Assembly (NCBI GenBank): GCA_027475525.1 | Contig: JAMWFC010000116.1 | Span: 1,177,826 to 1,241,825 of the forward strand | Direction: 5' to 3' | Length of the DNA stretch: 64,000 bases | Source of the DNA: Macrolepiota albuminosa | Taxonomy: Eukaryota > Basidiomycota > Agaricomycetes > Agaricales > Agaricaceae | Shown here: one piece after another, positions 11,095-20,545 of the stretch | Layout: every line of letters starts with the position of its first letter | How positions within the stretch are numbered: position 1 is the stretch's first letter | The notes under the pieces: generated by a model | What the model was told of the DNA's origin: nothing | What the model saw: the letters and a program-made list of their open reading frames with translations, nothing else | Database searches by the model: none | Made by a program: the position numbers and the translations under genes

Positions 11095-12189
11095 ATCGAC
11101 TGGGAGCACATCAACTCTATAACATTATCCATATTTATCAGTCTTCGTTGAGGGGATTGGATTAGGATTGGGGTATACATGGTCATTTATTACTGCGCCT
11201 ATCGTTGTATGGGATAGTTACCCAATTCAGCACGTTAACAGATTGAAATGTGTGATTTTGAGATTGGACAATTTCTTGGCCAGTACATGGTCACCACGAA
11301 TCTGAGTCGACATTCAAGCTCTTGCCCCAGTGTGTTTGACCCACGGATTTGCACTGGTACCCGCACGTTCTTCTTATTATGGACATCTGCTCAAAAACTT
11401 GTCAAGTGACAGAAGGCGTAGAAACTCCAATCAACTCGCTGAATCAACCAGGACATCCAATAAGACGACATGGTCACGTGTTATCTTGGATGCGCGTTAA
11501 CATAGCACAACCATCCTCCGTTTTCTCTCTTTCATGACGACAGTACACTGAGGATGTAAGTGGCTATTTCTCTTACATTTCATTGTATACCTGACTGATA
11601 ACTCTACGCGTAGTCGTTTTAATGTCACGTACGCTCTCAGACCCAGCTTAACACGACTAAGCAAGCATAAGATACCGAGCATCCGCCGATCTTGTTCATC
11701 GTGAGATAGATGTTATGTATGTGCCATATTGAGCTCATTGATTTACCAAGCAAGTTCCCGTCAATAGATAGTAATACTATGTAAAACAAGACGTATGCCA
11801 TGTCGACAGAATCCCAAATAATGACCCAGATCCCCAATCCAATGTAACAACTAAATCCAATCTCCCATTGAACGAAGATGACTTTTAATATCGATCTGGC
11901 AACAAAAACAATTGACATCCATCCATATGGCGCAAAAACTCAAAATCGGGATTTTCGTACTTGAAACCAAACTCTCAAGTATAAATCAAACGCAAAAAAG
12001 GACACATAAATCCATTGATTCAAAAACCCAAACTCCCGTCTGCAGAGTATCTATCGAGGAAAAGTTGACCATCCCGCCCACAGATACGCAGATAGAGTGA
12101 ATAACCCATATCCGAAACTCCTTCCAAACTCCAAACTCATTTCGAACGAAGATCGATAAATATGAATAACATTTAAAAGTGTTGGTTAA

Positions 12190-12244
12190 CTGTCCATCCA
12201 ATTGTGAGTACAAATCCGCCTAAAGACTGTCGAAAAGAGCTTAC
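12190..12244 (-). other. Predicted intron after the stop codon, pheromone gene E
   Basis: On the minus strand: GTAAGC donor, ACTCAC branch-like motif, ACAG acceptor, 55 bases, equivalent to 15079-15133 of copy D. Confidence 0.5.
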
Positions 12245-12280
12245 AGTGTGATGAATAATTATATGCCGCCACGCGAGTGT

Positions 12281-12388
12281 TTAAGCAACGACGCAGTATT
12301 GTGACTGATCGCTGCCATCCCTCTCTTTGTTGATGGGCTGGAAATCAGCAGAGTCAGAAGAGACGTTGAGGGCGACAAAAGAATCCAT
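12281..12388 (-). CDS. Lipopeptide mating pheromone precursor, copy E (type 2)
   Basis: This 35-residue peptide is identical to copy D. It starts MDSFVALNVSSDSADFQPIN and ends SQYCVVA. The CaaX box is CVVA. Glu-Arg at residues 22-23 is the classical N-terminal processing signal of basidiomycete pheromone precursors and would leave DGSDQSQYC as mature peptide (inferred). It differs from type 1 at the Lys-Pro to Asp-Ser change and throughout the mature segment, so it may address a different receptor. It is the only pheromone gene on the minus strand and lies in the left arm of an inverted repeat with copy D. Confidence 0.95.
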   Translation of the reverse strand: MDSFVALNVSSDSADFQPINKERDGSDQSQYCVVA

Positions 12389-12455
12389 TGAGTGAGCTGG
12401 TGTGGATGTAGGTAGGTCTGTGTGATCCTGGAGACTTTGAACTCTGGTAAGGGGG

Positions 12456-12463
12456 TTTTTATA
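12456..12463 (-). promoter_or_regulatory. TATA box of pheromone gene E
   Basis: TATAAAAA on the minus strand, 68 bases upstream of the start codon, followed by the shared leader. Confidence 0.7.
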
Positions 12464-12505
12464 TGTTTGGGTGAGTGAGAGTGAGTGGTCGGGCTTCAGC
12501 CTGGT

Positions 12506-12513
12506 TCCCTTGT
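12506..12513 (-). promoter_or_regulatory. ACAAGGGA element, pheromone gene E promoter
   Basis: Minus-strand ACAAGGGA, followed by ACCAGG as in copy D, at the same place relative to TATA as in the other copies. Function inferred by similarity to pheromone response elements. Confidence 0.4.
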
Positions 12514-13613
12514 GTGTGGACGCTCAGTGAGGTGCGGGTCCGTATTGTTCATGTCTTTTTCGAGCACGACCATGGTATGGAGGGGGTGATACATTTACTA
12601 ATTTGGCCAAGTGGCGGATTTGATGCGTCCACAAAGTTAGAGTGCCAATTGTTCTCGATCACAAGATGGTGATGGTAAAGGGCGCGTGATGCGCAAACAA
12701 TTCAGGTTATGTTTGTCCTGAACAAGAGATTGTTGTCTTGCAATAAATGGAGGTTATTGTCTCATAAAAAAATTATTGTTTCGAGAAAAGCCGATCAACA
12801 TATTCAGAAATACTTTCGCAGGGTTTGTGGGCGCCTGACGCCTTACTCGAGACTTGTAGGGTTTCTCTTCCACGGACGATATTGGAGAACAATTTCTTTA
12901 TGTTCACTTCATTTCTTCAGACTTGGGAGAGAACAAGGCAGGCAAGGTTAGGGGTTTTGGAATGCGCCAGCATAAAGTTTTATGCGAATTCGGCAGACTC
13001 GTAGTTGAAAGTGGAGAACTTTGACAATGGACATATAAACTCCAGAATTTTGAGCTATTGTACTTCCGTTCATCATTGGGACTCTGCTTTCTAGGCCGAA
13101 ACTAGTATGCCGAATCTCTTAAGCTAGAAAATCTACTTTCATCATGAGATTATGGATCACCAGAGTTCATACACACTTCGTGAAGTCGGGCTCCTCCTGT
13201 ATTTCTTGCCTCCGCCATGCGTCTCTTGTGTCATGGCCTCTTGTCTGAGAACACGACAATGCAATGTAGAGAAGGTTCTGGTGAAAGTGACACATTCTCT
13301 CGACGTCACGAATTCCTGGCCAGGGGCCAGTATATCATTCGTGCTCCGATCCTCAAGACAATAATCTTTGCCAGACAATAATTTCTGTGGAAAATGTCAC
13401 CTAGAATGTAGAGGCATGCTGTAACCCTGAATCGCTCGCGCATCATGCGCCCTTTACATTACGATCTTGTGCTCAAGAACAATTAGCATTTCCTTTTTTG
13501 GTGTAGCACATCCGCCACCTGACAGAAGGAGAAAACTTAGTTCTGCCGCCAACTTTGTTCCCGCTCCAAAAAAGACATGAACAAGACGGGCATGAGCATG
13601 GCCAAGCGTCCAG

Positions 13614-13621
13614 ACAAGGGA
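13614..13621 (+). promoter_or_regulatory. ACAAGGGA element, pheromone gene C promoter
   Basis: Same octamer and surroundings (GTCCAGACAAGGGAGCCAGG) as copy B, about 63 bases before TATA. Confidence 0.4.
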
Positions 13622-13683
13622 GCCAGGCAGAAAATCGACCACTGACCCTCGCCTTGTACCTTACAATCAGGCTCACTTCACTG

Positions 13684-13691
13684 TATAAAAA
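13684..13691 (+). promoter_or_regulatory. TATA box of pheromone gene C
   Basis: TATAAAAA, 72 bases before the ATG at 13756, followed by the shared leader. Confidence 0.75.
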
Positions 13692-13755
13692 GCTCCTCGC
13701 CAGAGTCTGAAGTCTCCAGGATCACACAGACCTACATTCACACCAGCTTACTCCA

Positions 13756-13866
13756 ATGGATTCTTTCGTCGCCCTCAATGTCTCTTCCAAACCCGCTGAT
13801 TTCCAGCCCATCAACCAAGAGGCCGACCCTAGCGGTGATCAGCAATCATACTGCGTCGTTGCTTAA
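13756..13866 (+). CDS. Lipopeptide mating pheromone precursor, copy C (type 1)
   Basis: A 36-residue precursor with the same amino-acid sequence as copies A and B, ending in the CaaX box CVVA. Glu-Ala at residues 22-23 marks the likely N-terminal cut. The unit is a diverged duplicate of copy B's unit, yet the protein is unchanged, which suggests selection to keep the pheromone or recent gene conversion. A predicted intron follows the stop at 13902-13951. Confidence 0.95.
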   Translation: MDSFVALNVSSKPADFQPINQEADPSGDQQSYCVVA

Positions 13867-13901
13867 GCACTTTGTGACTGCAAAGGCCTAATCGTTATTC
13901 T

Positions 13902-13951
13902 GTAAGTTCCTCGCATTTCTCAAACGAATTTATACTCACAAGTTTCCATAG
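13902..13951 (+). other. Predicted intron after the stop codon, pheromone gene C
   Basis: GTAAGT donor, ACTCAC branch-like motif, ATAG acceptor, 50 bases. Confidence 0.5.
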
Positions 13952-14806
13952 ATCGACTGGGAACACATCAACTCTATAATATTATCCATATTTATCAGTC
14001 TTGGTTTAGGGCGATTGGATTAGGATTGGGATATATACATAGGTCATTCAGGATGCTTTGATTGAAAGCTATTTTCCGACGAGAGTTCGTTGATATTATT
14101 CGATTGTGTGATGGAGACTGGACGATTTGGTGCACAATACATGGTAATCACGAGTCTGAGTTGTTCTTTTGGACCCACAGATTTTCAGGGGTCAAATCAG
14201 GCCGATACCCACATTCCAATTATCAAAACTTGTCAAGTGACTCTGGACACAAGACGTTGGTGCTCCAATCAGCTAAGCAATAAGATACCGGGCACCCACC
14301 TTTCTTGTTCGTCGTAAGACGTTATGTATGTACCGTATTGAGCAAGGTGGTGGAGTGAATTTGCCGAATTCGCATCAAACTTCATGCTGCCGCATTTCAA
14401 AACCCCTATCTTGCCTTGGTTCGTAACTCTCTCACAGGTTTGAACACATAGAGTGAACACAACAATTTGTTCTCCAGTATCTCAATGAATGAGAAACCCT
14501 GGAAGTCTCAGGCAAGGTGTCAGGCGCCTACCTTCAACCGGAATAAACTACAAACAATAATTTCTCGCAAGACAATAACCTCCATCTCTTGCAAGACAAC
14601 AATCTCTTGTTCAGGACTCACATATCATGAATCGTTAGTGCATCACGCGCCTTTATCTTGTGCTCGAGAACAATTGGCACTCTAACTTTGTGGACGCATC
14701 AAATCCGCCACTTGGCCAAATTAGTAAATGTATCACCCCCTCCATACCATGGTCGTGCTCGAAAAAGACATGAACAATATGGACCCGCACCTCAATGAGC
14801 ATCCAC

Positions 14807-14814
14807 ACAAGGGA
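14807..14814 (+). promoter_or_regulatory. ACAAGGGA element, pheromone gene D promoter
   Basis: ACAAGGGA in the context CACACAAGGGAACCAGG, 46 bases before TATA. Confidence 0.4.
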
Positions 14815-14859
14815 ACCAGGATGAAGCCCGACCACTCACTCTCACTCGTCACCCAAACG

Positions 14860-14867
14860 TATAAAAA
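14860..14867 (+). promoter_or_regulatory. TATA box of pheromone gene D
   Basis: TATAAAAA, 68 bases before the ATG at 14935. Because TATA lies inside the longer upstream open frame that starts at 14728, the short ATG is the right start. Confidence 0.75.
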
Positions 14868-14934
14868 CCCCCTCACCAGAGTTCAAAGTCTCCAGGATCA
14901 CACAGACCTACCTACATCCACACCAGCTCACTCA

Positions 14935-15042
14935 ATGGATTCTTTCGTCGCCCTCAACGTCTCTTCCGACTCTGCTGATTTCCAGCCCATCAACAAAGAG
15001 AGGGATGGCAGCGATCAGTCACAATACTGCGTCGTTGCTTAA
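14935..15042 (+). CDS. Lipopeptide mating pheromone precursor, copy D (type 2)
   Basis: A 35-residue precursor identical to copy E, with Glu-Arg processing signal at residues 22-23 and CaaX box CVVA. An in-frame open stretch reaches back to 14728, but the promoter TATA box and the leader shared with the other copies lie within it. The start shared with the other four genes is therefore preferred. An intron after the stop is predicted at 15079-15133. Confidence 0.95.
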   Translation: MDSFVALNVSSDSADFQPINKERDGSDQSQYCVVA

Positions 15043-15078
15043 ACACTCGCGTGGCGGCATATAATTATTCATCACACT

Positions 15079-15133
15079 GTAAGCTCTTTTCGACAGTCTT
15101 TAGGCGGATTTGTACTCACAATTGGATGGACAG
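15079..15133 (+). other. Predicted intron after the stop codon, pheromone gene D
   Basis: GTAAGC donor, ACTCAC branch-like motif, ACAG acceptor, 55 bases. Confidence 0.5.
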
Positions 15134-15390
15134 TTAACCAACACTTTTAAATGTTATTCATATTTATCGATCTTCGTTCGAAATGAGTTTGGAGTTTGGA
15201 CGGAGTTTCGGATATGAGTTATTCACTCTATCTGTGTATCTGTGGGCGGGATGGTCAACTTTTCCTCGATAGCTACTCTGCAGATGGGAGTTTGGGTTTT
15301 TGAATGAATGGATTTATGTGTCCTTTTTTGCGTTTGATTGATGCTTGAGAGCTTGGTCTCAAATACGAAAATCCCACGTATGAATGGAGT

Positions 15391-16136
15391 TGATTTTGAG
15401 TTTTTGCGCCAGATGGATCGATGTCAATTGCTTTTGTCGTCAAATCGATATGTAACGGAGGGAGATGATAATATAGCGGGCGACGTCGCCAAAATCTTAA
15501 ATGTCGCTGTGAGAGAGGCTTTCGAGTGGATTGATTAAAAGACGGCCAAACGGTACGATATCGGACACCGACACAACCTTCTGTAATATCGAGGCGTGCT
15601 TGCTGAGTGCTTTAGTACATACCTGATCTGCAAAAGTTTATCATCAGAGACCGCATTATTGGCCTGCCAATGCTTTCATCATGAGGCGGATGTGACACAT
15701 GTCCTATCATCCTCGTTTTTGAATTGCAATCATGACAGTATTCAAATACGACAGTAGCAGGAAGATTGGATGGAACCAGAGGCCATAGTACCTAGGGATG
15801 ATCGACTAAACGTCAAAGCACTCATAGATTTCAGCACTGAGGTTTCGAAGCGTCCTGGAACAAGAATGCTCAGAGATTTACAATAGACAAAATAAGCATG
15901 AGGATCACATCTCGCAGTGGCATCGACTTTCAAAAAGAGTGAATATGTGGTTGCGAGGGTCCAACTGTGATAACAATGATCATGATCAATTACGAGAATA
16001 TCCGGGAACATCCTCAACTCAACCCACGCTCTGCAGTTCTTACAAGCCTCAGAGTATACCCCGCCTCGTCTTCACAATCGTTTCTCAGTTCCTTCCTTTT
16101 AACGCTTATAACGCTTGAACCACTTACCTTCAAACC
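15391..16136. other. Intergenic between the pheromone cluster and the second membrane-protein gene
   Basis: About 750 bases. Short open frames on both strands show no domain. The right end is presumably the promoter of the gene at 16137; no clear TATA box was found. Confidence 0.5.
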
Positions 16137-17796
16137 ATGTTCCACGAAAACATCGGGGTCGCTCGCAATCACCGCGGTCTCGCCGCTCGTGCAGTTTTTG
16201 CTGCTGGGGACATACAACCTGTTGCCACTCCTCCTGATGGAGTCAACGATGATCATGGACCAGACGGAGAGCCTGGTACGCTGTATCTTCTAGCTTGCCT
16301 TGAGTCCTATTGTGTTGACTCTTTCTTGACTACAGGGGAACATGGTCGTGAACATCATACAACCACGACTCCCCTTGATCCAAAACCTATCCTTTCTCCC
16401 GCACCCGACCCTGTTGTAGCCAGCTCCGTTACAACCCCCAGCACTACTGCCGCCGCTAGCCCTACCATTAGCACCCCCGTCCGTCCAACTACCATTAGCA
16501 CCCCCGTCCGTCCGACTACCATTAGCACCCCCGTCCTTCCAACCTCTAGTTCCACTCCCGTCCTTCCCACCACCATCACACCATCTACCGCAACCCCGTT
16601 AACTTCGTCGTCCAAGGTATTTGACCCCACGCATTACGATAATGGCACTAGCTTACATCTTTCAGTCTGTGTCCGTCAAACATCTCACAGTGACTGTCGA
16701 GAAGGCCAGCTCTACTAGTCATGCTGCAATAACTGCCAAAGCATCGCCTTCTGCTGAACCCGTAGCCTCAGGTGCTGTCAGTGGTGGTGCCGTCGCTGGG
16801 GGTGTAATTGGTGGTCTGGCTGGTCTGGCGCTCCTTATTGCCATGGTCTTTTTCGTTGTCGTAAGTCGCGTTCTACACTGTACAAAAGTATGTTTGATCA
16901 TATCATATATACAGAGGCATTATCGAAGGAAGTCGCTTGATGATTTGGTATTTAACGCGTCCAAGTTCCGCCGTTCTGCTCTTCTTCTTGAAGACCCACT
17001 TGAGAAGGAGAAGATGCAGGAAAAGCGTGGTCCTCGCCCTCCCAGCATGATTGCCCGTCACTTCAATGCTCCCGCTGTTCCTCAGGCGTCCGCTGCAAGT
17101 CCTTATAGCGAGCACGCAGTCCAGAGTACTGATCCCTATGGACACTATGCTGCTGCTGCTGCGCAATACAATCTCGGGATGTATGGTGCCGACGGACAAG
17201 TCACGCATGATCCCTACGCCGACATCTATAGTGGAAACCCCGCCTCTGGTCAACATGCTTCTCACGGTCAACCCGCGTTCGGCGCCGCGCCCATGCAGTT
17301 CCAGTTCCCTCAGCGACCATATCATCAGCATCAAGAATATCAGAGTTCTTCCACTCCAGGCGCACAAACTTCCGCAGCTGCAGTCAACGCTCCTCTCGCC
17401 AATCCCTTCTCCAACGCTACTTCCGCCCTCGCAGCCGCCAGCACTGTAGCCCCAGCTCAAACTACATCTTCCGACAGTTCTCACACGCAATCACGTGACA
17501 CCACCTCAAAGCCCGAAGTTCTCCATCGCCGTCCTTCGACGCAATCCACTAGCTGCCCGCCTGCGTATGCAGATGACCCGAAATACGCCAACATTCAACG
17601 CGACGTCAAGGTAGCCCCTGGAACTTTAGCAGTTGTCAACAATGACAACAATGCGTCTTCTTCATCTGCATCTGCGGCCTCCCCGGCGAACACAAACACC
17701 ACTAGTGCCTCTGCTCCACTTACGAGGGCCAACACGCAGCGCCCGATGTCGTCGTATACCATTTATAACCCAGAGGACGCCTATGGGGGCATGTAA
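16137..17796 (+). CDS. Single-span membrane protein, paralogue of the gene at 3808
   Basis: Exons 16137-16275, 16336-16616, 16666-16860 and 16915-17796 keep frame and give 498 residues. The 60-base first intron could also be read through in frame, so retention is possible. The outer domain contains three tandem copies of a TISTPVRPT-type decapeptide (16464-16530). One glycine-rich span (GGVIGGLAGLALLIAMVFFV) is followed by basic residues and the block FNASKFRRSALLLEDP, which the 3808 protein also has. The remaining roughly 270 residues are Ala/Ser/Gln/Pro-rich and end DAYGGM. The intron positions before and after the membrane span are equivalent in the two genes. This supports a duplication of one ancestral gene around the pheromone cluster. 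Function unknown. Confidence 0.85.
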
Positions 17797-18680
17797 ATAT
17801 CCCTGATTCACAATACGTCAAGGCGGGCGTGTATGTGTTTTGGCGTTGAGATTTCATTCCTTCACTTATGGCCGACGGGCTGTGCTCGTTCCCTTCCCCC
17901 TCTCTGCTTAAGGACGTCGGGTTTTGGTGGCTCGATGTTCCGTGGTCAGGAGAAACTACACCAGTGCTTACACACCATACAGCATTCAAAATTCACCAGT
18001 ATACTTCTTCTCTGCGACCCTTCTGGTGGGCAAACGATCCCCTGAATTCGTTGATACCCCCTTACCTTCTGCCTTCTCCTGTTCCACCAAGTATCGTTTC
18101 CCATCTACCTCCCACATCGCCCTTATCGCCATTGTCACGTTCTTGTTCCCATCTTATTACGCGTCATTTCGTATGATTTTTATTTTTATTATTTTGACGA
18201 ACCCTGAACCGGTTGACCTCACTGGTCTACCGTGTTAGCTCATGATCCTCATTTGTGCTGTATACCAGAATGATATTGGGTCGTCCTCGGTCAATTTCAT
18301 TTCTTCGTTAGCTGAAAAGCGGGCGTCTTTATCCTTGCGAGAATATAGTCATTTATTGGTGGCATTTCGACATCTTAATTGGATAAATAAGATTAGCACC
18401 GTGACGGTATGATATACAAATTACAACAATGTGGAAGATCTAGTGACATGCTGGGTTGACGCGGGTCTGTGTGCTAAAAAGGGCTACATAATGTAACGGA
18501 CTTTGGGCAGTTTCATCATCCAATCTCTTGGTCCAGCTCACTCACTCCTACGAATAAAGTATAACGGAAGCTAAGGAGGACCCTTGAACTGAATGTCCAA
18601 ATGTCAAGCCATGGCAAGAAATTACAAATTTGCCCACTCACCATGATGCTTCACTCGTCGTTAGATTCACCATAAATAGA
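17797..18680. other. Intergenic between convergent genes
   Basis: The region between the stop of the 16137 gene (plus) and the stop of the 18681 gene (minus). Pyrimidine-rich stretches suit 3' untranslated regions. No gene is supported. Confidence 0.5.
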
Positions 18681-19664
18681 TTACTGGAACCGACTTGGTC
18701 GCACATTGTGATATCCGCCAGTAAGATACGACCTGTGCAGAAACCACCAAATCGTTGGCATAAAATAATCCTTGAAAGGCGCTTCCGAGTCAAATAAGGG
18801 TCGTATGGTTATCAAGGTATATGAAATATGCCCTGCAAGCAAAAGAACAGGGACAAACGCAGAGACATCAATTTCAACTAGGAGATTCACGAGACCAGCC
18901 AGGAACAAAGATATCGAAAGCTGTAAGCAGGCGCTTGGGATGAGCCTGAAGTTTACGGCCAATAGTACGTCTCTGTTTTCGTCACGAAGTGATGAATCCT
19001 CTTGTCTAATGCGCTGAGAAAGCCTTCTCAACCATTCATGCATGGACAAGATATAAAGTGCATTGAATATGCAGCATATGAAGCTGGACATGTACAGGAG
19101 GCTGGAATAACTCAATTCCTCTGTCGTGGAAAGATTGAGTCCGGATAGAGGAAGACTGATGGATTCCGGCAGAGAGCAGAGGGAAGATGGATCCGCACAT
19201 GCGATTCTAAGTTTCTGGGTACGAGTGACGATAGTCTGGACTAACAAGGCATTCATGGCGTTTATACGAGCTTGTCTCACAGAATTGATACCCTGTATAA
19301 CCAATGGCGCAAGTATAAGAGCCCAGATGCCATTCTAGATGGAACACGGTCAAGTTAAAGTGAACAATAGCTAGAAAAAACCTACAGTGATGAGGGATTT
19401 ATACAAATCACTTCTGAAAGTCTCGAACAAACGAACATCATCGAGGACTGCTTCCGGCAAGATGAAAGACGTAAAGCGGTCAGCTTCTCGTCGTTTGTCT
19501 CTCCCATATGAGAACACAAGAGAGGCAACTCCCAGACTTTTTTCCATCAGGAAATCGGTTGTTGGTAGACTGGACAAGTTCTGAGACATCTGCATTAAAA
19601 CGTCATCGACGGAGAAGACCCTCACGTGATTCGTGTAACCTTCAAATGTGGCGTCAATGTGCAT
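18681..19664 (-). CDS. DUF6535-family membrane protein (short form)
   Basis: Two exons on the minus strand, 19386-19664 and 18681-19334, flank a 51-base GT-AG intron and give 310 residues. Three hydrophobic segments follow the DUF6535 plan: SLLYMSSFICCIFNALYILS before the basic HEWLRRLSQRIRQ, then LQLSISLFLAGLVNLLVEID and VPVLLLAGHISYTLITIRPL. The spacing from the basic block to the FLAGLV segment is what makes the family recognisable. The first roughly 90 residues do not look like the usual N-terminal half of the family, so the start may be wrong or an upstream exon may be missing (a candidate stretch ends near 19780). DUF6535 proteins are expanded in Agaricomycetes and have no known function. 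Confidence 0.65.
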
Positions 19665-20298
19665 CTTAGATGCATGGAATGGTCAATGGATCAAATATCC
19701 ATCATCAAGTCTTTGGATACTTAATTTTCCAATCATAACATTTGCAGAGGCTACCAACAGGGAGAAAAAGAACTAACTGATCAATCATCGTCTTCAACTT
19801 ATGACCACTTATACGAGCGGGAGTCCAAGCTCGAAATCAGGCGAATTGTAATCCTACGATTACGACTCCTATTACTATCAGCTATATTTAGGAATGTCGT
19901 CATTTACATGCGCCACCTATATAAGGTGGCGATGGGACGCGGATGGGGGGGATCACCTCTTGCTTCCTTTCTCTTTCTCGCTTTCTCGAATCCCGTTGCT
20001 TTCCCACTATCACATACTTGCGTACGCATATATTCTACCTTACTCGCTTACCAGAAATATATAGCGAGGTCTTGTTGATTGGCGGTCTCGAGCTAAGTGA
20101 GGACCGGACGTCCTACACGAATGACCAAAACGCCGTAGGAAAAGTTGAAACTATATTTACGCCGTCTTAAGACCCCTAACTCATTCGCGTATACCTCATA
20201 CAGCATGTATTTTTAATATACAATGTGTTGATACTTTGATGTTGGAAACGAAATTTTCGTCGGTTTCCAAGAGCAGGAAGCCGCAATTCTACAACGCC
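19665..20298. other. Contig end region, no gene recognised
   Basis: Between the DUF6535 gene and the assembly gap. It includes a TATATAAGG motif near 19918 and a pyrimidine-rich stretch at 19960-19990 that could be a promoter reading right into the gap, but no gene follows that I can recognise. Confidence 0.45.
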
Positions 20299-20398
20299 NN
20301 NNNNNNNNNNNNNNNNNNNNNNNNNNNNNNNNNNNNNNNNNNNNNNNNNNNNNNNNNNNNNNNNNNNNNNNNNNNNNNNNNNNNNNNNNNNNNNNNNN
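20299..20398. other. Assembly gap of exactly 100 N
   Basis: Exactly 100 undetermined bases, the customary placeholder for a scaffold gap of unknown size. Unique sequence is on its left and transposon sequence on its right, so the true distance is unknown. Confidence 1.
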
Positions 20399-20545
20399 AC
20401 TCTGTCAGGACTCCTCATAAACTACTCACGCCAAGCACTGGAGACGGCATTGTACTGCGTATATGTCCAGCGCACCCAACCACAGTTGGCGTCATCAACG
20501 TGCAATTTTATATTCATGTACTCGATTTAATGCATATTTTTTGCA

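Larger units (their letters stand above)
9868..11740 (+). repeat. Direct repeat unit carrying pheromone gene B
   Basis: This unit aligns along its length with about 12990-14340 in the same orientation, with substitutions and indels. Matching landmarks are a GTAGTTGAAAGTG-like start, the TCCTGTATTTCTTGCC block, the 77-base segment at 10431 and the pheromone gene. The match runs to the block around ATAAGATACCG and TTATGTATGT. Edges are approximate. Two descendants of one duplication now carry copies B and C. Confidence 0.75.
11945..12965 (-). repeat. Left arm of the inverted repeat carrying pheromone gene E
   Basis: The reverse complement of this stretch aligns with about 14390-15390. Shared landmarks are the AAATCGGGATTTTCGTA edge, the pheromone gene, its promoter, and the GGCGCCTGACGCC block near 12830. 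Edges are approximate. The two arms are separated by about 1.4 kb that contains the copy C unit. Confidence 0.85.
12990..14340 (+). repeat. Direct repeat unit carrying pheromone gene C
   Basis: Aligns with about 9868-11740. It contains only one copy of the 77-base segment that is doubled at 10431. Edges are approximate and there are internal indels. Confidence 0.75.
14390..15390 (+). repeat. Right arm of the inverted repeat carrying pheromone gene D
   Basis: Reverse complement of about 11945-12965. The pheromone coding sequences and promoters are nearly identical between arms. Similarity weakens toward the upstream end. Edges are approximate. Confidence 0.85.

Noticed and set aside
14728..15042. 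A 104-residue protein in frame with pheromone gene D
   Set aside because: The TATA box and the leader shared with the other pheromone genes lie inside the upstream part, so translation should start at 14935.
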